Source: Rheinheimera sp. (GTDB lineage: Bacteria > Pseudomonadota > Gammaproteobacteria > Enterobacterales > Alteromonadaceae). Taken from it: a DNA stretch of 64,000 nt. The notes under the pieces are model-generated. The model had not been told where the DNA came from and did no database searches. It saw only the letters and a program-made list of their open reading frames with translations. Below, one piece after another: positions 1-8,558 of the stretch (position 1 is the first letter of the stretch; the number at the start of each line of letters is the position of its first letter). The position numbers and the translations under genes are program-made. The stretch covers positions 1 to 64,000 of the forward strand of contig DMYW01000069.1 in the NCBI GenBank assembly GCA_003482455.1. The letters run 5' to 3'.

Positions 1-115
1 TGCGAGCAGAAACAAAACGCGCCCGCTGCGAAGGCGAAAAACGATTTAGAAAAAACAAAACCAGCGTGCGAGCAGAATTAACCCCGCCCTGGTTAAAAAC
101 TCAAAAGGAACACAC

Positions 116-1489
116 ATGGCCTTTCACAGCCCCGAGCACCTGCTGACGTTGCTAGAAAACCGGCAGGCCGACGCGCAGGCGTTGACGATGGCGCAGGCGC
201 TGCAGCCGCTGACGTTAGTGCACGGCGTTAGGCGGGTGTCGGTGTTGCCGTATGGTGCGACTGTCATGCAAATTGAGCTGCAAACAGATCCGGCAGATGC
301 CAGCAGTTTTCAGCCGTTGACGCTGGCGTATGACTCGCCACTGCAGTATTTGCAGGACCCGTTTGCGCTGGGCGTGACGGTTGGGCGGTTTGCCAATCGC
401 ATTGCCGGGGCGCGTTACACAGACCCTAGCGGGCAGACGCATCAGCTGGATGCCAGTCAGCCGCCGCATTGTTTGCATGGTGGGCGGCAAGGCTTTGGTA
501 AAAAGATTTGGCAGGTGCTCGAGCAACGCGACGATTTTTTGCTGCTGTACCTGGACAGCCCAGCGGGCGATCAAGGGTTTCCGGGGCAATTACAGGTGTT
601 TTTGCAGCTGTGGCTGACGGGCGAGCGACTGTGCCAGCGCTTTCATGCCATCAGCGATGCGCTGACGGTGGTGAACCTGACCAACCATTGTTATTTCAAT
701 TTAAATGGCGACGCCGATGTCAGTCGGCATCAGCTGCAGGTTGACGCCGATGCGGTGTTGTTGGTCGATGACAGCGGTATTCCAACCGCCGAACCGCTGC
801 GTTTGGCGCCTGTAGCTGCGCGCTCCATCACTGCTGCGCTATCCACAACTGCTGAGCTGGCAGCGCAGGCACTCAATCCGCTGGCGGTAGCAACGCCGAC
901 TGCTGCGCCGCCGGCTGCATCTGCGCCAGGTTCATCTGCGCCAGGTTCATCTGCACAAGGCACAGCGCCAGCAACAAGTGCCGCCTTGGCGTCGTTATTT
1001 GATTTGCGTAAGCCTACGCCGCTGGATGGCCGGTTTGCTCGCGTCGATCACAGCCCACAAGCGCTGCTAACCCATGGCTTGGACCATTGTTTTATCACCG
1101 GTGCAGAAGCAAGCGCGACCACGCTTGGCGCTGCAAAGCACACGCCTTCCTACAAACCAGCAGTACAAGCCGATTTGTCCGCGCCACTGCCGCTGCAAGC
1201 GCGACTGACGGCGCCGTTGTCTGACGCTCAGCTAACTGCGTCGAACACATCGTCTAGCGGGCCTTCGCGGCAGCGCGTGCTGGAGGTGTATTCCAGTCAG
1301 CCGGGGCTGCAGGTGTATCGCGGTAACTATTTAAGCGTGCCCTTTGCGCCCTATCAGGCGGTGTGTTTAGAAGCGCAGAATTTCCCGGATGCACCGAATC
1401 GCGCGGATTTTCCGGCTAGCTGGCTCGAGGCGGGGCAGTGGTATGTGCAGCAAATCGACTATCGGTTTTTTGATCAGGCGGTTTTTTGA
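116..1489 (+). CDS. galM: Aldose 1-epimerase (mutarotase) with low-complexity insertions
   Basis: Probably interconverts alpha and beta anomers of aldoses in the cytoplasm, feeding sugar catabolism. Family hallmarks are visible: GRFANRIAG near residue 90, LHGG with His121, NLTNHCYFNL with His191 (catalytic acid), GLDH with Asp323, and CLEAQNFPDAPNR with Glu419 (catalytic base). At 457 aa it is about 100 residues longer than usual. The excess lies in two Ala/Ser/Pro/Thr-rich stretches, about residues 236-295 and 328-386, the first containing a perfect-looking 15-bp tandem repeat. The start follows AAGGAA at 105-110. A symporter and a secreted glycosidase follow on the same strand, so a role in oligosaccharide use is likely. 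The insertions avoid the catalytic motifs, so activity is plausible. Confidence 0.9.
   Translation: MAFHSPEHLLTLLENRQADAQALTMAQALQPLTLVHGVRRVSVLPYGATVMQIELQTDPADASSFQPLTLAYDSPLQYLQDPFALGVTVGRFANRIAGARYTDPSGQTHQLDASQPPHCLHGGRQGFGKKIWQVLEQRDDFLLLYLDSPAGDQGFPGQLQVFLQLWLTGERLCQRFHAISDALTVVNLTNHCYFNLNGDADVSRHQLQVDADAVLLVDDSGIPTAEPLRLAPVAARSITAALSTTAELAAQALNPLAVATPTAAPPAASAPGSSAPGSSAQGTAPATSAALASLFDLRKPTPLDGRFARVDHSPQALLTHGLDHCFITGAEASATTLGAAKHTPSYKPAVQADLSAPLPLQARLTAPLSDAQLTASNTSSSGPSRQRVLEVYSSQPGLQVYRGNYLSVPFAPYQAVCLEAQNFPDAPNRADFPASWLEAGQWYVQQIDYRFFDQAVF
918..960 (+). repeat. 15-bp in-frame tandem repeat inside galM
   Basis: The unit catctgcgccaggtt occurs at 918-932 and 933-947, followed by a diverged third unit at 948-960. 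It encodes repeated Ser-Ala-Pro-Gly-Ser and forms the core of the first low-complexity insertion of the epimerase. A period of 15 bp keeps the frame open. Confidence 0.9.
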
Positions 1490-1511
1490 TCAGACAGTTT
1501 TTTGCTGACGC
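1464..1511 (+). repeat. 16-bp degenerate tandem repeat across the galM stop codon
   Basis: Units ggttttttgatcaggc (1464-1479), ggttttttgatcagac (1480-1495) and agttttttgctgacgc (1496-1511) follow one another, with a weaker fourth copy after. Because the period is not a multiple of three, the second copy brings the TGA stop (1487-1489) into frame. The last residues of the epimerase are therefore produced by the duplication. Confidence 0.85.
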
Positions 1512-1665
1512 GATTTTTGATGAGGTGCAGGCTCTAAAGTAGCGAGCGCCCGTTTTACCGGCCCACGCAGCCTTCACGCGCGATGGGCCATTCGATACAG
1601 AGTTCGTTTTAAAAACAAAAGGCCGCCGCAACGGCGGTAAAAACATAACTAGCACAGGGCAAACT

Positions 1666-3228
1666 ATGACACTTGCAACGCTCGACCAGATCATCTTTGT
1701 GATCTACCTCGTAGGCTTGTTGTTTATCGCGTATTGGGTTTCGCGCGATGACCAAAGCCATCAAAAAGACACCAACGACTACTTCTTGGCGGGCAATAGC
1801 TTGCCGTGGTGGGCGATTGGCGCCTCGCTGATCGCCGCCAATATCTCGGCAGAACAGATTATTGGTATGTCCGGCTCTGGTTATGCCATTGGTCTTGGCA
1901 TCGCCTCGTACGAATGGATGGCGGCGCTGACGCTGATGCTGGTCGGTAAATACCTGCTGCCGATTTTCTTAAAACGCAAAATCTACACCATGCCGCAGTT
2001 CTTGCAGCAACGCTTTGACAACCGGGTGCGCACCACCTTGGCGCTGTTTTGGTTGGCGGTGTACGTGTTTGTGAATTTAACAGCGGTGCTGTGGTTAGGC
2101 GCGCTGGCGGTCAATGCGATGACCGGCTATGAGCTGACCACCAGTATGTTGTTATTGGCGCTGTTTTCGGTGGCGTATTCCTTGTACGGTGGCCTAAAAG
2201 CGGTGGCTTACACGGATATTTTGCAAGTGGTACTGTTGGTGTTTGGCGGTATTTTTATGTCGTATCTCGCACTGAATATGATCAGCGGCGATACCGGCGT
2301 GCTTGCAGGTTTTAACCTGCTGCTGGAAAAAGCGCCGCAGAAGTTCGACATGATCTTAACGCCGGACAACCCTTACTACAAAGACTTGCCGGGCATTGCG
2401 GTGCTGGTCGGTGGTTTGTGGTTTATGAACTTAAGTTATTGGGGTTTTAACCAATACATTATCCAACGTGCGTTAGCGGCGCAGAGCCTGCAGGAAGCAC
2501 AAAAAGGTATCGCCTTCGCCGCCTTTTTAAAGCTGTTAATGCCGTTGATCGTGGTGCTGCCAGGCATTGCAGCTGTGCTGATCCTGCCAGACTTGGCCAA
2601 GCCTGACCAAGCCTACCCGCAGCTGATGACCTTAATGCCAGTTGGCTTAAAAGGCTTAATTTTTGCGGCCTTAGTGGCGGCGATTTTGTCGAGCTTGGCG
2701 TCGATGACTAACTCGATTGCCACCTTGTTTACTATGGATGTGTACGCGCAGCTCAAGCCTAACCAAAGTCAAAAGCATTATGTGACGGTGGGGCGCGTCA
2801 GCAGTTTGGTGGCCTTAGTGGTGGCCTTGTTAACCGCCAAGCCGCTGCTGGGTGAATTTGACCAGGCCTTCCAGTTTATCCAAGAATTCACCGGCTTCTT
2901 TACGCCCGGTATTGTGGTGCTGTTCTTATTAGGTATGTTCTGGAAACGCACCACGGCGCTGGCGGCGTTGGTGTCGGCGGTCGGTTCGCTGGTGTTATCG
3001 CTGGCGCTTAAACAGTTCTGGCCTGAACTGCCATTTATGGACCGCGTCGGTTATGTCGGTGTGTTATGTGCCGTGTTTGCCGTAGCCACCACTTTACTGG
3101 CGAAAGCGCCGGCGCATGCAGGGGCGGTGGAAATCAAAGACATCGACTTTAGCACTAGCCGTGGCTTTAATTTTGCCTTTGCCATGGTCTGTTTAATTCT
3201 CGTGGTGTTCTATAGCATTTGGTGGTAA
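1666..3228 (+). CDS. Sodium:solute symporter family protein (SLC5/SGLT-like)
   Basis: Predicted Na+-driven uptake of a sugar or related solute through the inner membrane. The 520-residue product is hydrophobic throughout, with roughly 13-14 membrane spans and the SSS pattern of a charged N-terminal loop (DTNDYFLAG-like), an ISAEQIIGMSGSGYA segment early in the protein, and a YGGLKAVAYTDILQ segment near residue 180 typical of the sugar-transporting branch. AGGG lies 7 nt before the ATG. The next gene, a secreted glycosidase, starts 4 nt after the stop, and galM lies just upstream, so the three are probably co-transcribed. The actual substrate cannot be read from sequence; mannose-, glucose- or galactose-type sugars fit the context best. 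Confidence 0.85.
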   Translation: MTLATLDQIIFVIYLVGLLFIAYWVSRDDQSHQKDTNDYFLAGNSLPWWAIGASLIAANISAEQIIGMSGSGYAIGLGIASYEWMAALTLMLVGKYLLPIFLKRKIYTMPQFLQQRFDNRVRTTLALFWLAVYVFVNLTAVLWLGALAVNAMTGYELTTSMLLLALFSVAYSLYGGLKAVAYTDILQVVLLVFGGIFMSYLALNMISGDTGVLAGFNLLLEKAPQKFDMILTPDNPYYKDLPGIAVLVGGLWFMNLSYWGFNQYIIQRALAAQSLQEAQKGIAFAAFLKLLMPLIVVLPGIAAVLILPDLAKPDQAYPQLMTLMPVGLKGLIFAALVAAILSSLASMTNSIATLFTMDVYAQLKPNQSQKHYVTVGRVSSLVALVVALLTAKPLLGEFDQAFQFIQEFTGFFTPGIVVLFLLGMFWKRTTALAALVSAVGSLVLSLALKQFWPELPFMDRVGYVGVLCAVFAVATTLLAKAPAHAGAVEIKDIDFSTSRGFNFAFAMVCLILVVFYSIWW

Positions 3229-3232
3229 CGCA

Positions 3233-6130
3233 ATGAAAGCTCGCACCTTTTTTCCAACATCTTGGCTTTGGGTGGCGCTTGGCGCCGCCGCTGTGTCGCA
3301 AAGCCATGCGGCGATTGAGAGAACTAGCCTTGCGGCAACTGAGCAGAACAGCCCTGCGGCGACTGGCACTGCGCCGGTCAGCCGTGTCGCCAACGGCGTC
3401 TGGCTCGATGAACAAGGCCATGAAGTGGCGCTGTTTGGCGTCAATTATGCTCAGCCGTTTGCCTTTGGTTATCGGGCGTTAGCAGCCAAAGGGCTGTCGC
3501 ACCGCGACGTGATGGCGATGGACGTGGCGCACTTAAAGCGGTTGGGGGTGCGAGCGTATCGCGTGCATTTGTGGGACCGGCTACTGAGCGATCGCGATGG
3601 TAACTTGTTGAATAACGAGTATTTAGCCTTGTTTGACGAGTTGCTAGAAATGCTGCGCGAAGCCGGCATTCGGGTGGTGATCACGCCCATTGGTTGGTGG
3701 GGCAGTGGCTATCCAGCGCCCGATCCAACCGAGCCTGGCTTTAGCGCCTTGTACAGTAAAAACGACATGAACGAAAAGTCGGACGCCATCAAGGCCACGC
3801 ATACCTACCTGCGTCAGCTGATGGCGCACGTCAACAAGGCTGGTTATCGCTACGCCGATGACCCGAATATTCTGGCGTTTGAACTCTTTAACGAACCTAA
3901 GCATCGCCAAGATCCTGCCAAGAGCGCGGCTTATGTCAGCGACTTGGTCAAGCTGCTGCGTGACGCCGGCGTTCGTAAGCCACTGTTTTATAACACCTCT
4001 GAGCAAGGCAACTGGCCAGAATTTGCCAGCGCCTTGTGTCAAACGCCTATCGATGGTGTGTCGTATCAGTGGTACCCCACGGGCTTATTGCATATGAGCG
4101 GGCGCCACGGCAACTGGCTTGGCAGTGTCGCGCGCTACAGTGAGCCGTTTGCCGCGCTTGATGGCTGCGCTAGCAAAGCGCGTATGGTGTATGAGTTTGA
4201 TGCGGCCGACGTCGCTGCGCCTGTGATGTACCCAGCGATGGCGCGTAGTTTTCGCCAAGCGGGCTTTCAGTGGGCGACCCAATTTGCCTACGACAGCGCC
4301 GAATTGGCTGGTAGCAACGCCGAATACAATACTCACCATTTGAACTTGCTGTACACGCCAAGCAAAGCCATCAGTTTATTGATCGCAGGCCAGGTGTTTA
4401 GCGAGTTGCCGCGTGGTGACGCCAAGGCCAATAGCCAAGCGTCGAAACAACCTCTGGTGGAGAATTATCCGGCGTCGAACCTGATTGAAACGCCACAAAG
4501 CCAAACCCAGTTAACACCGCCGCGCGCCGCATTCAGCCAAGCGAGCAATGCAGCTGCAAGCACAGCCAGCGCAGCGGAGAGCGGGGTGGCGGTGTATCAA
4601 AGTGCCCGCGCCTTTTATTACAGCGGCAGCACTACGGTCACCCCACGTAGCAAGGATGTAAGCCAGATCGCGGGTGTTGGCAGTTCTGCGCTGGTGCAGT
4701 ACGGCGGCACTGGTGCCTATTTTATTGACCGCCAAGCCGATGGCAGTTATCTGCTGGAGCTGTATCCGGACGTTGCCATGCTGCAAGACCCCTATCAGGC
4801 GTCGAGTCTAGCGCGCCAAGCGTCTGTGCTGCAGCTGAACCAACAGCCGATGCAGTTGAAGCTGCCAGGCCTTACTGACAGCGCCGTCGCCACGCCACTG
4901 GCAGGCCCTGCCTTGGCGTTAAAGCCACAAACGCTGAAGACTTTGCAGCTGCTGCCTGGGGTGTATCGATTGGCCACCGCCAATGCGCCGGCCTATCAAG
5001 GCAAAACACCGAGTTATCACTTGCCGAGTGCACTTACTAGCGCAAACAAAACGCCTACAGGGTTATTGGCGACGCACCAAGGGCCGGATCGCTGGCAGCA
5101 ACAGCAAGCTTTGCCGCTTTGCGTCGATATCACAGCGCCGCGCGCGGCCGTGCTGTCGGTGCGCTTGTATCACCGCTTCGCCGGTGACAAGTGGCAGGCG
5201 TATCAAACGGCGACGGATGCCGGTCAAGGCCAGTATTGTGCCAGCGTGCCAGCGGCGCAGCTTACCCGCAGCGGTGTGTTGCAATACCGCTTTGCCGTGG
5301 AAGCGCCAAGTTTGGTCGAAGCGACGCTGCGGGCTGCTACCAGCACTGACGCGGCAAATACAGGCGTTGCACCAAGTGCCAGCAGCGCATCGGTCAGCAG
5401 CAATGCACCAGCGCGCTGGCTGACCACCAGTGCTAGCGGTTCTAGTTTGGTCTGGCAAAGCGCTTGGCTGGTCGGCAAACCGGACGACTGGGACTTTGCC
5501 GACGATGGCCGCGCCTATGTTGCCAAAGTGCAAGCCGCCAAAGCGCCACTGCTGCTGTTTAGCGGTGAGGACAGCAGTAACTTAGCTGGCGCTTTGGTCT
5601 ACCCGAAAGATGCCAAAACCACGCTGGATTGGCGCTTAGCCGATGAGCCAGTGCTGCGCGTCAGTGTCAATAAAACCGGCACTTGGCTGGTGGATGGCGT
5701 GGTGCCACTGCTGCGCACACAACTGCAACGCCAGCAGCAACTGGCGTACGCCAATGCCACGGGTACCGCTTCGCAGCTCTTGCCAGATGCGGCGTTAAAG
5801 TTGCGGCTGAAAGTGCGGGTGGTGCGCCGAGGCGATGGTAACGAGCCGTTGACCGTCGGTGTGGCGCTGCTCGACCCAGATGGCTTAGCGTGGGGCAGCG
5901 AACTGCCAGTAAGCGCGCAGTGGCAAGTGCTGCAAGTGCCGGTAGCCAGCTTACAACCGCTGCCGACACTGCTAAGCGAAGCCTATCCAACTTTCTTACC
6001 CGCCCAGCTGCAATCGGCCACGCGTCGGCCGTTCGATGCACGGTATAGCCAAGGCGTGCAATGGTGGCTGCCGAGCTTGCCGACGCAAGACGTGGCGCTG
6101 GAGATAGCGGAAGTGAGTTTGGTGGAGTAA
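3233..6130 (+). CDS. Secreted glycoside hydrolase of clan GH-A (GH5-like) with long C-terminal extension
   Basis: Likely hydrolyses a beta-linked polysaccharide or oligosaccharide outside the cytoplasm. A signal peptide spans about residues 1-27 (cleavage after SHA). The TIM-barrel part covers about 45-390: ELFNEPKH supplies the acid/base Glu221 and MVYEFD the nucleophile Glu321, exactly 100 residues apart as is usual in GH5. The RVHLWDRL and WYPTG segments also suit this clan. The remaining ~570 residues look like beta-rich accessory domains and contain Ala/Ser-rich linkers. Spacing to the symporter stop is 4 nt. Mannanase, glucanase or exo-acting specificities are all possible; I could not assign a subfamily. 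Confidence 0.75.
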   Translation: MKARTFFPTSWLWVALGAAAVSQSHAAIERTSLAATEQNSPAATGTAPVSRVANGVWLDEQGHEVALFGVNYAQPFAFGYRALAAKGLSHRDVMAMDVAHLKRLGVRAYRVHLWDRLLSDRDGNLLNNEYLALFDELLEMLREAGIRVVITPIGWWGSGYPAPDPTEPGFSALYSKNDMNEKSDAIKATHTYLRQLMAHVNKAGYRYADDPNILAFELFNEPKHRQDPAKSAAYVSDLVKLLRDAGVRKPLFYNTSEQGNWPEFASALCQTPIDGVSYQWYPTGLLHMSGRHGNWLGSVARYSEPFAALDGCASKARMVYEFDAADVAAPVMYPAMARSFRQAGFQWATQFAYDSAELAGSNAEYNTHHLNLLYTPSKAISLLIAGQVFSELPRGDAKANSQASKQPLVENYPASNLIETPQSQTQLTPPRAAFSQASNAAASTASAAESGVAVYQSARAFYYSGSTTVTPRSKDVSQIAGVGSSALVQYGGTGAYFIDRQADGSYLLELYPDVAMLQDPYQASSLARQASVLQLNQQPMQLKLPGLTDSAVATPLAGPALALKPQTLKTLQLLPGVYRLATANAPAYQGKTPSYHLPSALTSANKTPTGLLATHQGPDRWQQQQALPLCVDITAPRAAVLSVRLYHRFAGDKWQAYQTATDAGQGQYCASVPAAQLTRSGVLQYRFAVEAPSLVEATLRAATSTDAANTGVAPSASSASVSSNAPARWLTTSASGSSLVWQSAWLVGKPDDWDFADDGRAYVAKVQAAKAPLLLFSGEDSSNLAGALVYPKDAKTTLDWRLADEPVLRVSVNKTGTWLVDGVVPLLRTQLQRQQQLAYANATGTASQLLPDAALKLRLKVRVVRRGDGNEPLTVGVALLDPDGLAWGSELPVSAQWQVLQVPVASLQPLPTLLSEAYPTFLPAQLQSATRRPFDARYSQGVQWWLPSLPTQDVALEIAEVSLVE

Positions 6131-6139
6131 CCATGCGAG

Positions 6140-6166
6140 CTAGGGCACAGATTTGTTGTGCCCTAG
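6140..6166. terminator. Hairpin between convergent genes
   Basis: Perfect 10-bp inverted repeat CTAGGGCACA / TGTGCCCTAG with a 7-nt loop, between the glycosidase stop and the 3' end of the convergent ABC1 gene. No T-tract follows on either strand, so it may be a weak or Rho-assisted terminator. Confidence 0.5.
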
Positions 6167-6226
6167 GTCTCACGGGCGACGGCGAAACGGCGCCTGTCAG
6201 TTAAACAACTGCCCTTGAGCAGCCCC

Positions 6227-7630
6227 CTACACATACGGCTGCAGCAGCGCTCGCAGCGGCACCTTGGCTTTGAGCGTTTTGGCCAGCAAAAACATCCCGG
6301 CCATTTTGCGGTGCAAAAATAACGCATCGACCGGCGGCGTGTGCCAGTAGTTATGGCGCATCGACAATTGCAAACCGGCGTCGCGCATGCGTAGCGGCAA
6401 GTCAGAGCTGGCAAAATCATAGCGGTCGCTGGCAAGGGTATCGCCAGCCAGCGCCACCAGCGCGAGCACCGCTTGTTGTTGCGCGGGGTTGATGTCGGCA
6501 CTGAAATAGCCGATTTGCCGAAGGGCAGCCAGCAGCGCTGTGTTGTTTTGAGCAGTGCTGTTTTGTGCCGTGAAGTCTTGGGTCGCGTTGTCCTGGGCCG
6601 TGTGGTGCTGCGCCAACAAGGCTCGAAACAACTGGCGATAGCCATCGACAATGCTGCTGCCGTAGTCACGACAAGCGCCAAAATCCAGCAGCACCAGTTG
6701 CTGCGTCTGTTCGTTGTAGCGGTAATTGGCGTAATTCGGGTCGGTTTGCACCAAGCCAAACACAAACAATTCTTTGAACAGCAACTCAAATAGCAAACTC
6801 ATCAAATGGTCGCGTTGCGCTTGCGGCAGATGCTGCAAACTCTCAACCGGCACACCCTCGACAAAGCCCATGGTCAGAATATGCGCTGTGCACAGTTCAG
6901 GGTAAAGCGTTGGGATTAAAAAGCGTTGATCGTCGGCGATATGCTGGCGATAACGGGCTAAATAGGCAGCTTCTTGCAGGTAATCGGCTTCCTTGTGCAG
7001 CTGGCGTTTGGCTTCAGCCAGCAGCGGCGCCAAGTCAAGGTCAGCGGGCAACAAGCCACTGATGCGCAGTAGGCTTGCGACATTATCCACATCGCTGTCG
7101 ATGCTGGTGCTGATCCCTGGGTATTGCACTTTGACGGCCAGCGGCTGGCCCTTGTCATGATTAGCCTGGTGCACTTGGCCAATCGACGCGGCGGCGATAG
7201 GTGCAAAGGCAAAATGACTAAATTGCTGTTGCCAATCGGCGCCCCATTCGGTGCGCAGTACAGTAGCCAATTGCGACGGCAACATTGGGCTGGCGTTGGC
7301 ACGCAGCTGCGCCAAGATGCTGGTCAGTGCTTCGGGCAACACGTCGCCCGCGTCCATCGACAGCAATTGGCCTAGCTTCATCGCCGCGCCCCGCATTTGC
7401 GACAGTTGGTTCGCCAGATGTTTGGCATTGGCGGGCGTCAACAGCAGTTGCTGCAGCGCTGGCTTTTGGCCTTGCGCCAGCTGCTTGGCGCCTTCGGCCA
7501 GCACGCCACCGGCAATTTTGCCGGCCAAACTCGCTAAATGGCCAAGCCGCGCCAAGCGACCCGTTGGCACTTTTTGACCGCTTGGCTGGTGCTGACTGCT
7601 TGGAGAGTGGTTGGGTTTGTTTGCAGACAT
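6227..7630 (-). CDS. ABC1/UbiB-family atypical kinase, COQ8-like
   Basis: Member of the ABC1 (UbiB/COQ8/AarF) protein-kinase-like family, members of which act as ATPases supporting ubiquinone biosynthesis or lipid handling. Visible signatures: MKLGQLLSMD (KxGQ motif), AAASIGQVH (Ala-rich nucleotide loop), AVKVQYPG (Lys), QTDPNYANYRY and VLLDFGACRDY (metal-binding DFG). The QTDPN form resembles the eukaryotic COQ8/ADCK3 branch more than the ADPHPGN form of UbiB. I chose the ATG at 7630, where AGGAG lies 5 nt upstream; this gives 467 aa, and an in-frame upstream start at 7789 would overlap the parE remnant. A repeat T-A-Q-[DN]-x occurs four times in the C-lobe after the DFG region and is not expected in the family. 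Confidence 0.85.
   Translation of the reverse strand: MSANKPNHSPSSQHQPSGQKVPTGRLARLGHLASLAGKIAGGVLAEGAKQLAQGQKPALQQLLLTPANAKHLANQLSQMRGAAMKLGQLLSMDAGDVLPEALTSILAQLRANASPMLPSQLATVLRTEWGADWQQQFSHFAFAPIAAASIGQVHQANHDKGQPLAVKVQYPGISTSIDSDVDNVASLLRISGLLPADLDLAPLLAEAKRQLHKEADYLQEAAYLARYRQHIADDQRFLIPTLYPELCTAHILTMGFVEGVPVESLQHLPQAQRDHLMSLLFELLFKELFVFGLVQTDPNYANYRYNEQTQQLVLLDFGACRDYGSSIVDGYRQLFRALLAQHHTAQDNATQDFTAQNSTAQNNTALLAALRQIGYFSADINPAQQQAVLALVALAGDTLASDRYDFASSDLPLRMRDAGLQLSMRHNYWHTPPVDALFLHRKMAGMFLLAKTLKAKVPLRALLQPYV
6542..6601 (-). repeat. Four 15-bp tandem units inside the ABC1 kinase
   Basis: On the minus strand four consecutive 15-bp units (6587-6601, 6572-6586, 6557-6571, 6542-6556) encode TAQDN, ATQDF, TAQNS and TAQNN. 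They form a Gln/Asn-rich insertion after the DFG motif. Units have diverged by several substitutions, so the expansion is not very recent. Confidence 0.85.
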
Positions 7631-7779
7631 CATGGCTCCTTGTACTGACAATAAAGAGTACGCAATCGCTGGCGCTTTAGGCCACAACAGAAGATGAAAG
7701 AACCGGGATTTGGCGTTGCTAAGATCAAGGGATGTCTTCGCATGGCAAAACGCAGGGTAGGCGGCTTGGTCGGTGGCGG

Positions 7780-8078
7780 TTAGGCGCAAAAGGTCGGGTT
7801 TACGTCGATACTCTTGTGCAAAATACGGATGACTTTCATGTGATGACTGTCAATCTGTTGATAGAAAATGACCTGACAACCCTGCGGGAATGTTCGATAA
7901 CCAGCTAGATTTCATCACATGGTCTACCGATATCGGGATTTTCTGCAAGCAGTCAAAATGACTCGTCTATCTGTTTTAAATAGATATTTCATGGCTCTTT
8001 CCCCCCGCACAGTTGCGTAAACAATGCGGACTCTCGTGAATCAGCTTTTGCAGCAAGCGTAAAGTCAAACGACCTCAT
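7780..8078 (-). pseudogene. parE: Decayed ParE-type toxin gene
   Basis: Translating the minus strand from the ATG at 8078 gives a ParE-like start (SFDFTLAAKAD), but in-frame stops occur at codon 30 (7991-7989), codon 42 (7955-7953) and codon 58 (7907-7905). Between them the family pattern is still readable: NIYLKQIDESF, LLAENPDIGRPCDEI. After a frameshift near 7904 the rest of the family reads through: GYRTFPQGCQVIFYQQ and KVIRILHKSIDV, ending at the TAA at 7782-7780. The ATG overlaps the parD stop as ATGA, the usual translationally coupled layout. Four lesions show the toxin is inactive. Confidence 0.85.
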
Positions 8079-8317
8079 CGCGCGTTGTCACTATCAAGCG
8101 CGTGGATAAAGTGTTCAAGATCATAATCGGCGTCACCGCGTTGTTCACCTTCGACTAGAAGTTGGCGAAGCGATTGCCATTTGGTTTCTTTGTTTTCGAG
8201 TAAGCGCAGTGCGCTGCGAATGACTTCGCTTGCCGAGTCATACCGACCACTTTGGATCTGGCTGGCAATAAAGTCTTCAAAGTGTGCTCCAAGCGCGATA
8301 CTGGTGTGCTTAGTCAT
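8075..8317 (-). CDS. parD: ParD-like type II antitoxin
   Basis: Short 80-residue protein of the ParD/CC2985 ribbon-helix-helix family. The N-terminus (TSIALGAHFEDFIASQI) and the SGRYDSASEVIRSALRLLE stretch form the DNA-binding ribbon-helix-helix; the acidic C-terminal half would wrap around ParE. AGGA lies 8 nt before the ATG. The frame is intact although its toxin partner directly downstream has collapsed, so the antitoxin now stands alone. It may persist as a repressor of its own promoter, as an anti-addiction protein against a related toxin elsewhere, or simply as a recent leftover. Confidence 0.85.
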   Translation of the reverse strand: MTKHTSIALGAHFEDFIASQIQSGRYDSASEVIRSALRLLENKETKWQSLRQLLVEGEQRGDADYDLEHFIHALDSDNAR

Positions 8318-8330
8318 GTTGGGGTCCTGA

Positions 8331-8357
8331 ATACCAATAAATACCTAATTTTGGTAT
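8331..8357. promoter_or_regulatory. Probable ParD operator
   Basis: Inverted repeat ATACCAA (8331-8337) and TTGGTAT (8351-8357), with a further TACC half-site between them, starting 14 bp upstream of the parD ATG. Ribbon-helix-helix antitoxins typically repress through such sites; binding by this ParD is inferred. Confidence 0.55.
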
Positions 8358-8393
8358 CTGGCGAGGCTTTGAGCACCGAGGCTCACCAACTCC

Positions 8394-8539
8394 CTACGAC
8401 AATTTGCACCGAGTATTGTCGCGCACGGTGAACACCTTTGCCAATGTCAGCGGCAGCGTCACCCTCTCCGAGAGCTATGCCTATGATGACAATGGCAATT
8501 TAACCAGCAGAGGAAACCTGGGTATTACCAATACAATGT
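8394..8539 (+). repeat. Rhs YD-repeat segment, copy A (1-bp deletion)
   Basis: This segment is closely similar to 11784-11930 and encodes YDNLHRVLSR, NTFANVSGSVTLSESYAYDD and GNLTS. Relative to copy B one base is missing around 8516-8520 (gga aac ct-ggg against ggc aac gtc ggg), which breaks the frame. Sequence to the left of 8394 has no Rhs character, so the junction lies there. Confidence 0.85.
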
Positions 8540-8558
8540 CGCGGGCGATGCACTGTCG

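Noticed and set aside
1..76. An 11-bp direct repeat (tgcgagcagaa at 1-11 and 66-76) upstream of galM
   Set aside because: Only two short copies at the window edge; too little to call an operator or attachment site.
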